NCBI GenBank assembly: GCA_958296095.1
Contig: OY282434.1
Coordinates: 806,001-870,000 of the forward strand
From: an uncultured Oligoflexales bacterium
GTDB lineage: Bacteria; Bdellovibrionota_B; Oligoflexia; Oligoflexales; JAPPIL01
Direction of reading: 5' to 3'
Length of the DNA: 64,000 bases
Part shown: positions 53,164 through 62,857 of the stretch, piece by piece
Position numbering within the stretch: the first letter of the stretch is position 1
Layout of the letters: the number at the start of each line of letters is the position of its first letter
Program-made: the position numbers and the translations under genes
Notes under the pieces: generated by a model
Told to the model about the DNA's origin: nothing
Database searches by the model: none
The model's input: only the letters and a program-made list of their open reading frames with translations

Positions 53164-54591
53164 TTGGATTTTTCTGCCTACGAACTTGACTCACGTTTTC
53201 ACGACGAGATGTTTCAGGGCCAAGGCAAGCCGCACCCCCATTGTCGCCAGCTATACCGTGCCTTGCAGCAGTTGTCGGGCGCGCAGATAACCGACATGCA
53301 GGCGCGGGTAAAACGCTCGTTCAACAGTGAGGGCATCACCTTCACTGTCTATGGCGACGGCGAGGCGGACGAACGCATTATCCCTATCGACTGCCTGCCA
53401 CGTCTACTAGCCGCAGCCGAATGGCAAAAGCTGGAAGCAGGACTTACGCAGCGTCTACAGGCACTCAATCTATTTTTGCAAGACATCTACCACGAGGCGC
53501 GCAGCGTCACTGACGGCGTTGTGCCTGCCGATTTGGTGCGCAGCTGCCCGCACTACCGTATTGCGATGCGGGGGGTCAACGTGCCGTGCAATACCTGGGT
53601 GGCCATCTGTGGCACGGACATTGTGCGCACCAACGACGGTTTTTTTGTGTTGGAAGACAACTTGCGTGTGCCTTCAGGGGTCGCTTACATGATTGCCAAC
53701 CGTAAGGTAATCAAATCAAACCTGCGCTACCTCTATCGCAGTTATAAGGTGCGGGAAGTTGAGCACTACGGCACACTGTTGCGCAACACCCTGTGTGAAT
53801 TGAGCGATAAACCCGATCCCTGCATCGTCCTACTCACGCCTGGTGTTTACAATGCCGCTTTCTACGAGCATATTTTTTTAGCGCAAGAAATCGGCGCAGA
53901 GCTGGTTGAGGGGCAGGATCTTTTGGTCAGCAACGCACGGGTTTACATGCGCACCACGGGTGGTCTGCGGCAAGTTGACATTATCTATCGGCGTATCGAC
54001 GATGACTTTATCGACCCCCTCGCCTTTCGTCCCGACTCGTTGCTCGGTGTGCCTGGTCTGCTGCATGCCTTTAAACTCGGCAACGTCGCGCTGGCCAATG
54101 TGCCTGGCAGTGGAGTCGCCGACGACAAGGGTATCTATGCCTATGTGCCCGACATGATTCGCTACTACCTGCATGCCGAGCCACTGCTTGCCAACGTCAA
54201 AACTTATCTCTGCCGTCGTCCCGATGACCTTACCTATACGCTCGACAACATCGCTAAGCTGGTGATCAAACGTGTCGATGGTGCGGGTGGCTATGACATG
54301 CTGGTCGGACCGCATGCTAGCCCTGCCGCGCGTGATGCGTTTGCAAAACGACTGCAGAAAAATCCTAATCGCTACATCGCTCAGCCAACACTGCACCTGT
54401 CGCGTTCGCCCTGTGTGGTTGAGACACATGCCGAGCCGCGTCATGTTGATTTGCGTCCTTTCGTGCTGCACGGCAAACAGACCCGCATTGTGCCTGGTGC
54501 TTTTTGTCGGGTCGCACTGCACAAAGGCAGCCTCGTGGTCAACTCCTCACAGGGAGGTGGTGGCAAAGACCTGTGGGTGTTGGAGAAGTAA
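53164..54591 (+). CDS. Circularly permuted ATP-grasp family protein (DUF404/DUF407 type)
   Basis: The 475-aa product begins DEMFQGQGKPHPHCRQLYRAL and contains IIPIDCLPRLLAAAEWQKLEAGL-like sequence, RGVNVPCNTWVAICGTDIVR in part, FFVLEDNLRVPSGVAYM and SSQGGGGKDLWVLEK, all typical of this family. Such proteins are predicted ligases encoded next to an alpha-E protein and a transglutaminase-like protease, as here. The start is TTG 53164 with a weak ribosome site. Function is thought to concern peptide tagging or modification; the substrate is unknown. Confidence 0.9.
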   Translation: MDFSAYELDSRFHDEMFQGQGKPHPHCRQLYRALQQLSGAQITDMQARVKRSFNSEGITFTVYGDGEADERIIPIDCLPRLLAAAEWQKLEAGLTQRLQALNLFLQDIYHEARSVTDGVVPADLVRSCPHYRIAMRGVNVPCNTWVAICGTDIVRTNDGFFVLEDNLRVPSGVAYMIANRKVIKSNLRYLYRSYKVREVEHYGTLLRNTLCELSDKPDPCIVLLTPGVYNAAFYEHIFLAQEIGAELVEGQDLLVSNARVYMRTTGGLRQVDIIYRRIDDDFIDPLAFRPDSLLGVPGLLHAFKLGNVALANVPGSGVADDKGIYAYVPDMIRYYLHAEPLLANVKTYLCRRPDDLTYTLDNIAKLVIKRVDGAGGYDMLVGPHASPAARDAFAKRLQKNPNRYIAQPTLHLSRSPCVVETHAEPRHVDLRPFVLHGKQTRIVPGAFCRVALHKGSLVVNSSQGGGGKDLWVLEK

Positions 54592-55566
54592 ATGCTGTGC
54601 CGTAGCGCCCAAAATTTATACTGGCTCGGACGTTATCTTGAGCGTGCCGAGCATATGTGCCGCTTGCTGCGATTACAGATGGAGACTCTGGTCGATCGGC
54701 CGCGGCAGGAAATACACTTCGGTTGGCAACGCATCTATGCCAACCTGCAACGTCGTCCGCCGCTCGCCAAAGCTGAGCTCGAACTTTACCACGACGACGA
54801 CCTGATGCTAGCCGACGCTTACACGCTCGCTGACGATTTAACTTTTGAAACTTCCAACCCAGACTCGTTGCATAACTGTTTTGCCTACGGGCGTGAAAGT
54901 GCACGTCAATCACGCAATTACCTCAGCTTCGAGATGTGGACCTGCCTTAACCGCACTTGGCTGCAGTTGAAAGAAGTGGACTTGGCAAAAATCTGGCAAC
55001 CAACACCAGAAAATTTTTATGCCCGCACTGCCGAACAGCTCGCAGCTTTCGCGGGCATCTCCGCCAGCACGATGTATCGCACTCAGGGCTGGCATTTTTT
55101 GCAACTCGGCCATGCCCTTGAACGCGCCCAACAGAGCAGTGCCCTGCTGCAGGCACAAGCCAAACTCAGCCGTGCACAGAAAAACCCTGATGCGGACAAC
55201 TGGCTGAGCCTGCTGCGTTTTTATCAGGCGCTCGATATCTACCAGTGGCACTATCACGTGCACATCGATCCGCCACAGGTTTTGCGACTACTCAGGCACG
55301 ATCGTCGCCTCCCGTGTTCGTTGGCACACGCACTACTGCAGGTCAACACCGAGATAGGCACGCTGTTTACCGACACGAAAATTGCGGATCGTGATTTGCA
55401 ACAGCTCAGCGATGCACTAGAAAAACAATCACGTCCACCAAAATCATCTGACAACGCCACCGCGCTTGATTTAGCCGCATGTCGCGAGCAATTGCGCCAA
55501 CTCGATCGCTTGATCGCCGCACGGTGGTTTGATTACAATATTGAGGACGATCCCGCTACGCCATGA
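54592..55566 (+). CDS. Alpha-E domain protein (DUF403)
   Basis: The 324-aa all-helical protein begins with the family signature AQNLYWLGRYLERAEHMCRL and has the later TMYRTQGWHFLQLGHALERA. It starts directly after the stop of the ATP-grasp gene and overlaps the start of the transglutaminase gene by four bases. The tight coupling indicates the three form one functional unit. Confidence 0.92.
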   Translation: MLCRSAQNLYWLGRYLERAEHMCRLLRLQMETLVDRPRQEIHFGWQRIYANLQRRPPLAKAELELYHDDDLMLADAYTLADDLTFETSNPDSLHNCFAYGRESARQSRNYLSFEMWTCLNRTWLQLKEVDLAKIWQPTPENFYARTAEQLAAFAGISASTMYRTQGWHFLQLGHALERAQQSSALLQAQAKLSRAQKNPDADNWLSLLRFYQALDIYQWHYHVHIDPPQVLRLLRHDRRLPCSLAHALLQVNTEIGTLFTDTKIADRDLQQLSDALEKQSRPPKSSDNATALDLAACREQLRQLDRLIAARWFDYNIEDDPATP

Positions 55567-56426
55567 CTGACACAACTCGCTATCGCATCGAACATACTTC
55601 ACACTACCGCTACCAATCGCCGGCCCGTGGCAGCGTGATGGCATTATGCTTGCAACCACAGCGAGACGAGCAGCAACAATTGCCAAGCTTCAACCTGCTG
55701 GTCGAGCCCGCGGCAACATTGAGCCACGAACGGGATAGTTTTGGTAATTGCTACCACTACTTCAGTATTCATCGCCGCCATCACGAAGTTAAAATTATCA
55801 TGCGTGCCGAAGTTACCCTGCAACCACCACCACCACTGCCTGCCTCGCGCAAAACCGCGACGTGGCAAGCAGTGCAGCGTTGGCGGAATTCTTTCGCCCA
55901 TTGGGACTTTATGCAACCGAGTGTCTTAACGGCAACTTCTGCCACCTTGACGGCCTTCATGCAGGACAACGATATTGCCCCGACAGGCGACCCGCTGAGT
56001 AGCTTGCAACAGTTGAACACCAAACTGTTTGCATGCTTGCAATACTTGCCCGGCAGCACTTCGGTTGAGTCGTCGATTGAGCATATTCTCGCCACCCGCC
56101 AAGGTGTGTGTCAAGACTACACTCACGTCATGCTTGCCATTGCCCGCACCTGGGGAATTCCCTCTCGCTATGTCTCTGGCTACCTCTACACGACAGGACA
56201 AGCACATGAGCAGGTTGTCAGCAACGCCACCCATGCTTGGGTTGAGTGCTTACTGCCGACACTCGGCTGGGTAGGCTTCGACCCCACCAATTGCAGTAAC
56301 CGCGATGCACGCCACATTCGTATCGCCATCGGGCGTGATTACCGCGACGTGCCACCCACTCGTGGCACACGACAAGGCGGAGGCAACACCCATCTCGATG
56401 TTACCGTCAAAGTGCAGAAGCTTTAG
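55563..56426 (+). CDS. Transglutaminase-like cysteine protease
   Basis: The 287-aa product has the N-terminal beta domain (YRIEHTSHYRYQSPA) and a transglutaminase core with the Cys-His-Asp triad: Cys in RQGVCQDYTHVML, His in NATHAWVECLLP and Asp in GFDPTN. The start ATGA overlaps the previous stop. It is the third gene of the ATP-grasp / alpha-E / transglutaminase set. Repeat block R11 begins one base after its TAG. Confidence 0.92.
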   Translation: MTDTTRYRIEHTSHYRYQSPARGSVMALCLQPQRDEQQQLPSFNLLVEPAATLSHERDSFGNCYHYFSIHRRHHEVKIIMRAEVTLQPPPPLPASRKTATWQAVQRWRNSFAHWDFMQPSVLTATSATLTAFMQDNDIAPTGDPLSSLQQLNTKLFACLQYLPGSTSVESSIEHILATRQGVCQDYTHVMLAIARTWGIPSRYVSGYLYTTGQAHEQVVSNATHAWVECLLPTLGWVGFDPTNCSNRDARHIRIAIGRDYRDVPPTRGTRQGGGNTHLDVTVKVQKL

Positions 56427-57255
56427 GTAACGCTCGCTGCGCTGTGCGCTACGCGCTGCTCTTTGTAACGCTCGCCTTACGAGACTGTTTGCCGCTTTCT
56501 CGCTCCCTCGCTGCATGTTCTCAGGCCTCTCGTTATTGCACTCAAACTTGCCGATCGAGAGCTCCATGAACGGCACGGGTAGACCGTGCGAAAACCCGAC
56601 CACAAATATTGCCGTATTGCCGTTAGTTTATTTTTTTGCACAGGGCATGTGCCTATACCTGTTGAGGTCGGTTTTCTCGGCAGGTCTGCTCCCTGCCAAG
56701 ACAACGGAGGTTTGTGCTAAGTGGTGTCCTTGCCCCCAAGTTTCTCGGTAGGGCTGTGCCGTGGCACGCGGCTTTTTTGTATCGCTCGCCTTACGAGACT
56801 GTTTGCCGCTTTCTCGCTCCCTCGCTGCTTGCGCTACGCTGCTTTTTGTATCGCTCGCTTCCTAGCTCGCTCCTCGTCCTCGGACCTCTTGCTATTGCGT
56901 TGAGGCCTGTCATCAGGTTTCTCGCGGTTGCCCACACCTTTTGCCTACCGAGGGCTTTGTGAACGGCAGGGAGAGACCGTTCGCTGCGCTGTGCGCTATG
57001 CGCTGCTTTCTATATCGCTCGCTTTCTAGCTCGCTGCATGTTCTCATACCTCTCGTTATTGCGTTTGGGCTTGCCTACCGAGGTCTTTATGAACGGCAGG
57101 GAGAGACCGTGCGAAAACTCGACCACAAATACTGCCATATTGCCGTTAGGTTATGCTTTCAGACAAGAGTATGTGCTTGCATCTATCTCAGGGGAGAGTT
57201 TCTCGGCAGGTCTGTGCCGTGCCAAGATAACGGAGACTTGTGTTAAGATAACGAA
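56427..57255. repeat. Mosaic repeat block R11
   Basis: Two cores, at 56551-56684 and 57074-57210, in the same orientation as in R10. Hairpin modules (CTTTTTGTATCGCTCGCTTC and CTCTTTGTAACGCTCGCC) lie at the left end, starting one base after the transglutaminase stop, and again in the middle. A broken core piece is present near 56940-56990. Confidence 0.88.
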
Positions 57256-57286
57256 GGCAGATATCTGGAAAAATTGGCTGAAATAT

Positions 57287-58321
57287 TTAATTTTTTAATT
57301 TTCGCTTGATTGCCGTCAGCTCTTTCTTGGTCAATTTCAGAAATTTACACACCTGATCTTCAGGCATGCCATCGCTGAGCATTAGCTGAGCAGTCTCCAT
57401 CCGATTTTGTTCAACGCCCTTCTGCAAGCCCAGCTGTTCGCCCTGCTCTATGCCCTTCTGCAAGCCGCGTCGCTCAGCTCGTTCTAGTCCAAAATACATC
57501 GTTGGCACAAATCGCTCCTCCTCTCGCTTGTGCGGCCAGCGCTTACGATCAACACGATCAAAATCCTGGCGCTTCACCCCCCTATCGGCCGCATCACAAT
57601 AATCCATTAGCATGTTACCCAAAAACTGCCCCTCTTCTCGTTCAAGCCCTTCAATTTTCTCAATGATCAAGGCTATCTTATCTTCGTCCATACCCCACAA
57701 CTCCGCCATAACATAGATGATGATAGCACTGCTCCCCGCCTTCGTCCACAGCTCGCTGAGGGGAGGTTTTCTGAGATTGAATACCTTGCAGCGCATCACC
57801 GGCAAGTCATCCGCTAGCGCTGCCAGCTCTGGCGGAATCTCCTCGCTGCCAAACTCCCAACTGAGGTAATCCTGCGGCGGCTCGTAGTCCTTATCCTCAC
57901 AACACAGCAGAATAACAGGAATAATCAACTCATAGGGTTCGCCTGGCTGCCGCCTCCGCCTTTTGCTGCGCGCCTTACATTCCGCTACGTAGTATTCCAT
58001 GGCTTGTAAGACAGCATCACGATCCTTATAGCTCTTATGCTCAAGAATTATTGACAGGATGACGATCCTGTTTGTGATGCCCCACAAAGGTAGCTGCACC
58101 ATGATGTCGGTGCGTAACTCACCTCCCGGCCCCTTGATAAGCACGCTGTCTCTGATGACCAGCTTATCGACAACAAACATAGCAAAGGCCGCCTCTGAAA
58201 AAACTAATCGCAATAATCCAATAAGATATTTCTTTTGTTTAAAAACCATCTTAAAGAATTCATCATGGGGATTGTGAGATCTTCTCATAGCTCTTTTCGC
58301 AGCTCGCTTTCGCTTGGTCAC
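57287..58321 (-). CDS. Rpn family recombination-promoting nuclease
   Basis: The 344-aa product has HDEFFKMVFKQKKYLIGLLR, catalytic Asp in ELRTDIMVQL and E-x-K in SIILEHKSYKD. It then has a Glu/Asp-rich middle, a short hinge (QKGIEQGEQLGLQKGVEQ) and the tail LTKKELTAIKRKLKN. It is distinct from the tandem pair at 30-33 kb and closer to the broken gene at 1138-2129. GTG 58321 is seven bases from GGAGG; an in-frame TTG just before is less well spaced. Both sides are repeat blocks. Confidence 0.85.
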   Translation of the reverse strand: MTKRKRAAKRAMRRSHNPHDEFFKMVFKQKKYLIGLLRLVFSEAAFAMFVVDKLVIRDSVLIKGPGGELRTDIMVQLPLWGITNRIVILSIILEHKSYKDRDAVLQAMEYYVAECKARSKRRRRQPGEPYELIIPVILLCCEDKDYEPPQDYLSWEFGSEEIPPELAALADDLPVMRCKVFNLRKPPLSELWTKAGSSAIIIYVMAELWGMDEDKIALIIEKIEGLEREEGQFLGNMLMDYCDAADRGVKRQDFDRVDRKRWPHKREEERFVPTMYFGLERAERRGLQKGIEQGEQLGLQKGVEQNRMETAQLMLSDGMPEDQVCKFLKLTKKELTAIKRKLKN

Positions 58322-58374
58322 CAAGTCACCTCCATAAATTTACTGAATGCACTCAGGGATAGTATAGCATTTCT

Positions 58375-59130
58375 GTGCCAGCTGCGCTGCGCCGTGGCGC
58401 GCGGCTCTTTGTAACGCTCGCTTGCTAGCTCGCTGCTTGCCCTCAGATCTCCCTGTATTGCGTTGAGGCTTGCCTCCAAGCCTTCTCGCGGTTGCCCCCA
58501 CCCCTTGCCTACCGAGAGCTCCATGAACGGCACGGTGAGACCGTTCGCTGCGCTACGGCCTTTTGTAACGCTCGCTTGCTAGCTCGCTGCTTGCGCTCAG
58601 ACCTCTTGCTATTGCGATCAGATTATTTTTTCGCACAGGGCATGTGCTTGCACCTATCTCAGGGGAGAGTTTCTCGGCAGGTCTGTGCCGTGCCAAGATA
58701 ACGGAGGTACGCACGACTCTTTGTAACGCTCGCTTCCTAGCTCGCTTCGCTCGCTACGCTGCTTTTTGTATCGCTCGCTTCCTAGCTCGCTGCATGTTCT
58801 CAGGCCACTCTGCGCGCCCTCTCTGCTTGCGCCCAAGTCTCTCGGCTGTTACGTTCATGCTTGCCGATCGAGAGCTCCATGAACGGCACGGGGAGACCGT
58901 GCGAAAACCCGACCACAAATATTGCCGTATTGCCGTTAGTTTATTTTTTTGCAAAGGGCATGTGCCTATACCTGTTGAGGTCGGGTTTCTCGGCAGGTCT
59001 GCGCCGTGCCAAGACAACGGAGGTTTGTGCTAAGTGGTGTCCTTGCCCCCAAGTTTCTCGGTAGGGCTGCGCCGTGCCAAGACAACGGAGACATGTGCTA
59101 AGCATTGGCTAGCTCCACTGCGCCCTGCCA
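58375..59130. repeat. Mosaic repeat block R12
   Basis: One full core at 58864-58997, a right-hand core fragment at about 58620-58680 and a left-hand fragment at about 58508-58550. Hairpin modules separate them. The lead CCAAGACAACGGAG occurs four times at the right end. Confidence 0.87.
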
Positions 59131-59188
59131 AGACAACGGCGGTTCTGGGGCGCAAAGAACAGCCCCCACTAGGAGGGCTGGCTCATCC

Positions 59189-59953
59189 TTACCCTTCTTC
59201 ACCCACAGCTTGTTCGTTTCTCCAGTCGCTGATCTGACGCTGAAAGAACATGAAAGCAAGATGGTGCCTGAGCTTGTCGGCAATTGAACTTGCCCTGCCA
59301 ACGCTGGTGATAAGTTCGTCGTCCAAGTCCTCAAGACTGACGAATTCCTTAATCTGTGGATAGTGCTCCACCGCCAACTGTATCAGGACACGATAATCAT
59401 CCCTAACCTTACGCAAAATATCTTCCGCCGCAGGCAGTTGCATGCTGTCTTCACGACGTGAACTGACTTGGATATACTTCAAAATAGTCAAAAGATTCTT
59501 GACCACCGCACTGTCACGGCTCATGACAAGTGTCTTCTCTTCTTCAGACAACGCCGCCACCACAACGTCACGTCGTATGGCTATCAGCTCCTCAACCGGC
59601 AACAGATCCCTATCCCACATTTTTGCCAACGCGTCACTATCAAGACCAGTGCCCTCTCGCTCAGCCTGCTGCAAAACCTCAACACTCACACCTAACGCGG
59701 TGGCAAAGTCAGCTTCGCTCTGCGCGCTCTTCTTCCTGATGGCACTCACTACAGCCGCAGTTACCTGATCGTGCAACGCAGGTGAGTTAGCCTTTGCAAA
59801 CGCCGCCACCATTTCAGACTTTACGTAAGCAAGATTGTTGAGCAAAATAATACGCAACTGCAAGCCTACCGGAATCTTATGTTCCTGCGGCTCACCTTGA
59901 GCGATCGTCGCCCCGCCTACCAATGCACTTATAAGTAAAAGTTTACTAAACAC
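59189..59953 (-). CDS. Exported helical protein of unknown family
   Basis: The likely start is GTG 59953 with GAGG ten bases upstream. It gives a signal peptide (LLLISALVGGATIAQGE). The 254-aa product is all-helical, with an interesting segment EADFATALGVSVEVLQQAE near residue 80 that looks like a helix-turn-helix, odd for an exported protein. No family is recognised. Repeat block R12 lies about 60 bases from its stop. Confidence 0.6.
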   Translation of the reverse strand: MFSKLLLISALVGGATIAQGEPQEHKIPVGLQLRIILLNNLAYVKSEMVAAFAKANSPALHDQVTAAVVSAIRKKSAQSEADFATALGVSVEVLQQAEREGTGLDSDALAKMWDRDLLPVEELIAIRRDVVVAALSEEEKTLVMSRDSAVVKNLLTILKYIQVSSRREDSMQLPAAEDILRKVRDDYRVLIQLAVEHYPQIKEFVSLEDLDDELITSVGRASSIADKLRHHLAFMFFQRQISDWRNEQAVGEEG

Positions 59954-60178
59954 TGTATAGTTACCTCGTTAAAAATTAGCGAATAATGAGTAATTATATC
60001 AAATTAATTTCATTATGCAATAGCAAATTAATAAAGCCATCACAACTGCTTGTTTTAACTGGATTATTTTTTACAGATAAATTCTATACGGGGGATAACT
60101 GCCTGTTTTGTTTGTAAAAATAATATCGTAAGCTATAGTCATGTGTTTTCGTTCAATTTGTATAGGTATTATTAATCT

Positions 60179-61060
60179 ATGCAGCGTTTGCCGATCCTGC
60201 TGATTGCCATCGGGCTAACGCTGGCCAGCCTATACCTGTGGCAGGCGCGCCCGGTGACAGCTAAGCCTCACACGCTGGCACTCAGTTTGCGGGTGCTCGA
60301 TGCGGATGGCTACCCGCTGGCAGGAGCTGAAGTCGTGCAGTTGCACGAGTTGCGGCGGGAGGTAGTCGGAGTTAGCGATACCTTCGGCAGTTGGCACGGG
60401 CAGCTGGCTGTTAGGCACAGTAAGCTACTAGAATTACAAATTAACAAGCAAAGTGCGGGCGTTCTCCTGCAGGCAAGTCGCACCTACCCCACGGGAAAAG
60501 AGCCGCAGCAGGATGTCGTGCACCTGCAAGCAACGCCAGCGTCTGCCTCTCGCCACCCACAGGAGGGATACGTGCGGCTTGAGGTGGTTGATCCGTATCT
60601 GCGCCAAGCACTGCTCGACTGGTGTCAACGCACCCGCCAGCCTGTTGCTTCCCACGGGGCACGGGTGCTGACTGTGCATGACGCTGAGGATGGTCAGCTG
60701 CAGGTAAGCCTCGCCACCGCGGCACGTGACCTGTTCAGTTTTCGGGTCACCTATCGAGTGATGCATAGCCGTGCCACGGTGCAAAAAATTTTGCGGGGCA
60801 TCTATGCCCATACCACCCGTGCCTACACCGCCTGGCATGAGGAAGAAAACGAGCGCTGGTATGTTTACAATCCTGCAGGCTTTTGGCATTTGCCCACCGA
60901 CGCGGTGCTGGTCAACGATCAGGGCCAGCACTTCTACCCACATCAGCACCAGCCACGCGTCCAGCAACAGTTAGAACTCGACACGCCTTCTGGTGAAAGC
61001 GTTTGCTCTCAACGGGAATGTGTCGTATACTCCGCCCACGCAAGGCAAGATATTTACTGA
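60179..61060 (+). CDS. Membrane-anchored protein with a carboxypeptidase-regulatory-like domain
   Basis: The N-terminal segment PILLIAIGLTLASLYLWQ is a signal anchor. Residues 35-80 (LSLRVLDADGYPLAGAEVVQ) match the beta-sandwich start of CNA-B/carboxypeptidase-regulatory-like domains. The remainder (to residue 293) is unrecognised, with Cys in DWCQRT and VCSQRECVV. It ends nine bases before serA and could share its transcript. The 225 bases upstream (59954-60178) are AT-rich without a gene. Confidence 0.55.
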   Translation: MQRLPILLIAIGLTLASLYLWQARPVTAKPHTLALSLRVLDADGYPLAGAEVVQLHELRREVVGVSDTFGSWHGQLAVRHSKLLELQINKQSAGVLLQASRTYPTGKEPQQDVVHLQATPASASRHPQEGYVRLEVVDPYLRQALLDWCQRTRQPVASHGARVLTVHDAEDGQLQVSLATAARDLFSFRVTYRVMHSRATVQKILRGIYAHTTRAYTAWHEEENERWYVYNPAGFWHLPTDAVLVNDQGQHFYPHQHQPRVQQQLELDTPSGESVCSQRECVVYSAHARQDIY

Positions 61061-61069
61061 AGCAGCGGC

Positions 61070-62644
61070 ATGGAAATTCTAGTCACGGGCAAGTTGCACG
61101 AACAGGGTCTGGCGGATTTGCGTGCTATCCCTGCGGTGGTCGTGCGCTATCATCCTGACTGTCCTGCCGCGCAATTGCATGACCTGGTGCCCACCTGTCA
61201 GGTGCTGATTACTCGTAGCGAAACAAGCATCGATCGCGCTCTCATCGATCGTGCCCAGCACTTGCGCATCATCGGACGCGCCGCAGTCGGCGTGGCCAAC
61301 ATTGACCTTGAATACGCGACTACTAAAGGCATCCTGGTCGTCAACTGTCCCGGCAAAAATACCAATGCCGCGGCCGAGCTGACTTTCGCACTGCTCATGA
61401 CCATGATGCGCCACGTGCAGCGTGCTGCCAATCACCTGCAACAAGGCGGCTGGGATCGCCATCGCTTCAAAGGACGAGAGCTACGCCAACGCAAGCTCGG
61501 TGTGATTGGTCTCGGTCATGTCGGACACCGCGTCTGCAAGTTTGCCCACGGTTTTGACATGGAGGTCTATGGCTATGATCCTTATCTGCCTCCCGCCCGC
61601 TTCTCGCAATACGATGTCAAAAAAATCGACGACCTCGCCACACTCGCTGAACTCTGCGAAATTCTTACCGTGCATGTGCCTCTCAACGCCGCGACGCGAG
61701 GCATGATCAATCGTGACATCATGCGTAAACTCGGACCGCAAGGTATCCTCATCAACGCCGCCCGCGGTGACGTTATTGACAAAGAAGATCTGCTGCAGGC
61801 ACTTGAGCATGATGAGATCGGACTGGTCGGACTGGACACGTGGCATGACGAGCCGCACCTCGACGCTCGCCTGCGCACCCACGCACGCGTTCTCGGCACG
61901 CCCCACATCGGGGCATCGACCGAAGAGGCACAGCTGGCCATAGGCATCACCATCGCCGATCAAATCAAGAAAGCCATCGAAGGCGGTGTGGTCGATTTTC
62001 CTGTTAACGTGCCCTACGAGAGCATCATTGATTCTCCCTTGCATCGTGCCTTTGCCGTGCTGGCGGAAAAACTCGGCAGTTTAATCGGACAAATCATCAC
62101 CTACACACCTGTGCAGGTAAAAATCAAATACAGCCACGAACTCGGAGCATTCCCGCTACTGCGTCTCTCATGGATGAACGGCTACCTCCAGCAAACGGTC
62201 AGTGATTATGTGTCGATCGTCAACTGTGCCGCTCACCTGCAACGTCTCGGTATCCGCCTCCAAGAAGAAACTTGCAGCCTCACGCCTCGCACCAGCATGG
62301 AGGTCGTCGTCAGCGATGCGCAGGGCAATAGCACTGCCGTCGGCGGCGTTATCTTCGACGAAGATAAGCTACGCCTCGCGCATATCGATAACTACAAATT
62401 TGAAGTCAAGCCGCGCGGTCGCTTTCTGCTCATCAGAAACCGCGACCTGCCCGGTGTAGTCGGCGACACTGGTGGGTTTCTCGCAGCCGAAAAAATCAAC
62501 ATCGGCTCAGTCTTTCTCTCCCGCCAACGTCGTACCGCCTCAGCCATGGCGATGGTTGAAATCGACAGTGCGCTCAGCCAAGCCGCCCTGCAACGTATGC
62601 TGAGTATCAAGAACGTGCTTGCCGTGGTGCAGATAAATCTTTAA
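61070..62644 (+). CDS. serA: D-3-phosphoglycerate dehydrogenase
   Basis: SerA catalyses the first step of serine synthesis. The 524-aa product is of the long type: substrate and NAD domains with GVIGLGHVGHRV, the catalytic Arg in NAARGDVIDKEDLL, the Glu in DTWHDEPHL and the His in TPHIGASTEEAQ. From about residue 310 comes an intervening domain, then a C-terminal ACT domain (FLLIRNRDLPGVVGDTGGFL), the regulatory serine-binding module. Several positions are less typical than usual (DTWHDEP instead of DVFxxEP), so a related 2-hydroxyacid dehydrogenase activity is possible but less likely. Confidence 0.9.
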   Translation: MEILVTGKLHEQGLADLRAIPAVVVRYHPDCPAAQLHDLVPTCQVLITRSETSIDRALIDRAQHLRIIGRAAVGVANIDLEYATTKGILVVNCPGKNTNAAAELTFALLMTMMRHVQRAANHLQQGGWDRHRFKGRELRQRKLGVIGLGHVGHRVCKFAHGFDMEVYGYDPYLPPARFSQYDVKKIDDLATLAELCEILTVHVPLNAATRGMINRDIMRKLGPQGILINAARGDVIDKEDLLQALEHDEIGLVGLDTWHDEPHLDARLRTHARVLGTPHIGASTEEAQLAIGITIADQIKKAIEGGVVDFPVNVPYESIIDSPLHRAFAVLAEKLGSLIGQIITYTPVQVKIKYSHELGAFPLLRLSWMNGYLQQTVSDYVSIVNCAAHLQRLGIRLQEETCSLTPRTSMEVVVSDAQGNSTAVGGVIFDEDKLRLAHIDNYKFEVKPRGRFLLIRNRDLPGVVGDTGGFLAAEKINIGSVFLSRQRRTASAMAMVEIDSALSQAALQRMLSIKNVLAVVQINL

Positions 62645-62857
62645 CCGCAGTGTGGCCAGCCGCGCATAATTATCCCTCGATAATACGAGTAATCTTGCAT
62701 AATTTTCACATAGTGCCTTGAGTTGTTTTGAATTTGCAGATTTAAAATTTTAGCTAATCTAAAACAAAAAAATCTGTGTCCTCAGCATGTTAACCTAAAC
62801 ATTGGCGGAACTGTGCCGATGCTCTAGGTAGGCCCAGGCGCAAGTTGTGGTTAAAAA

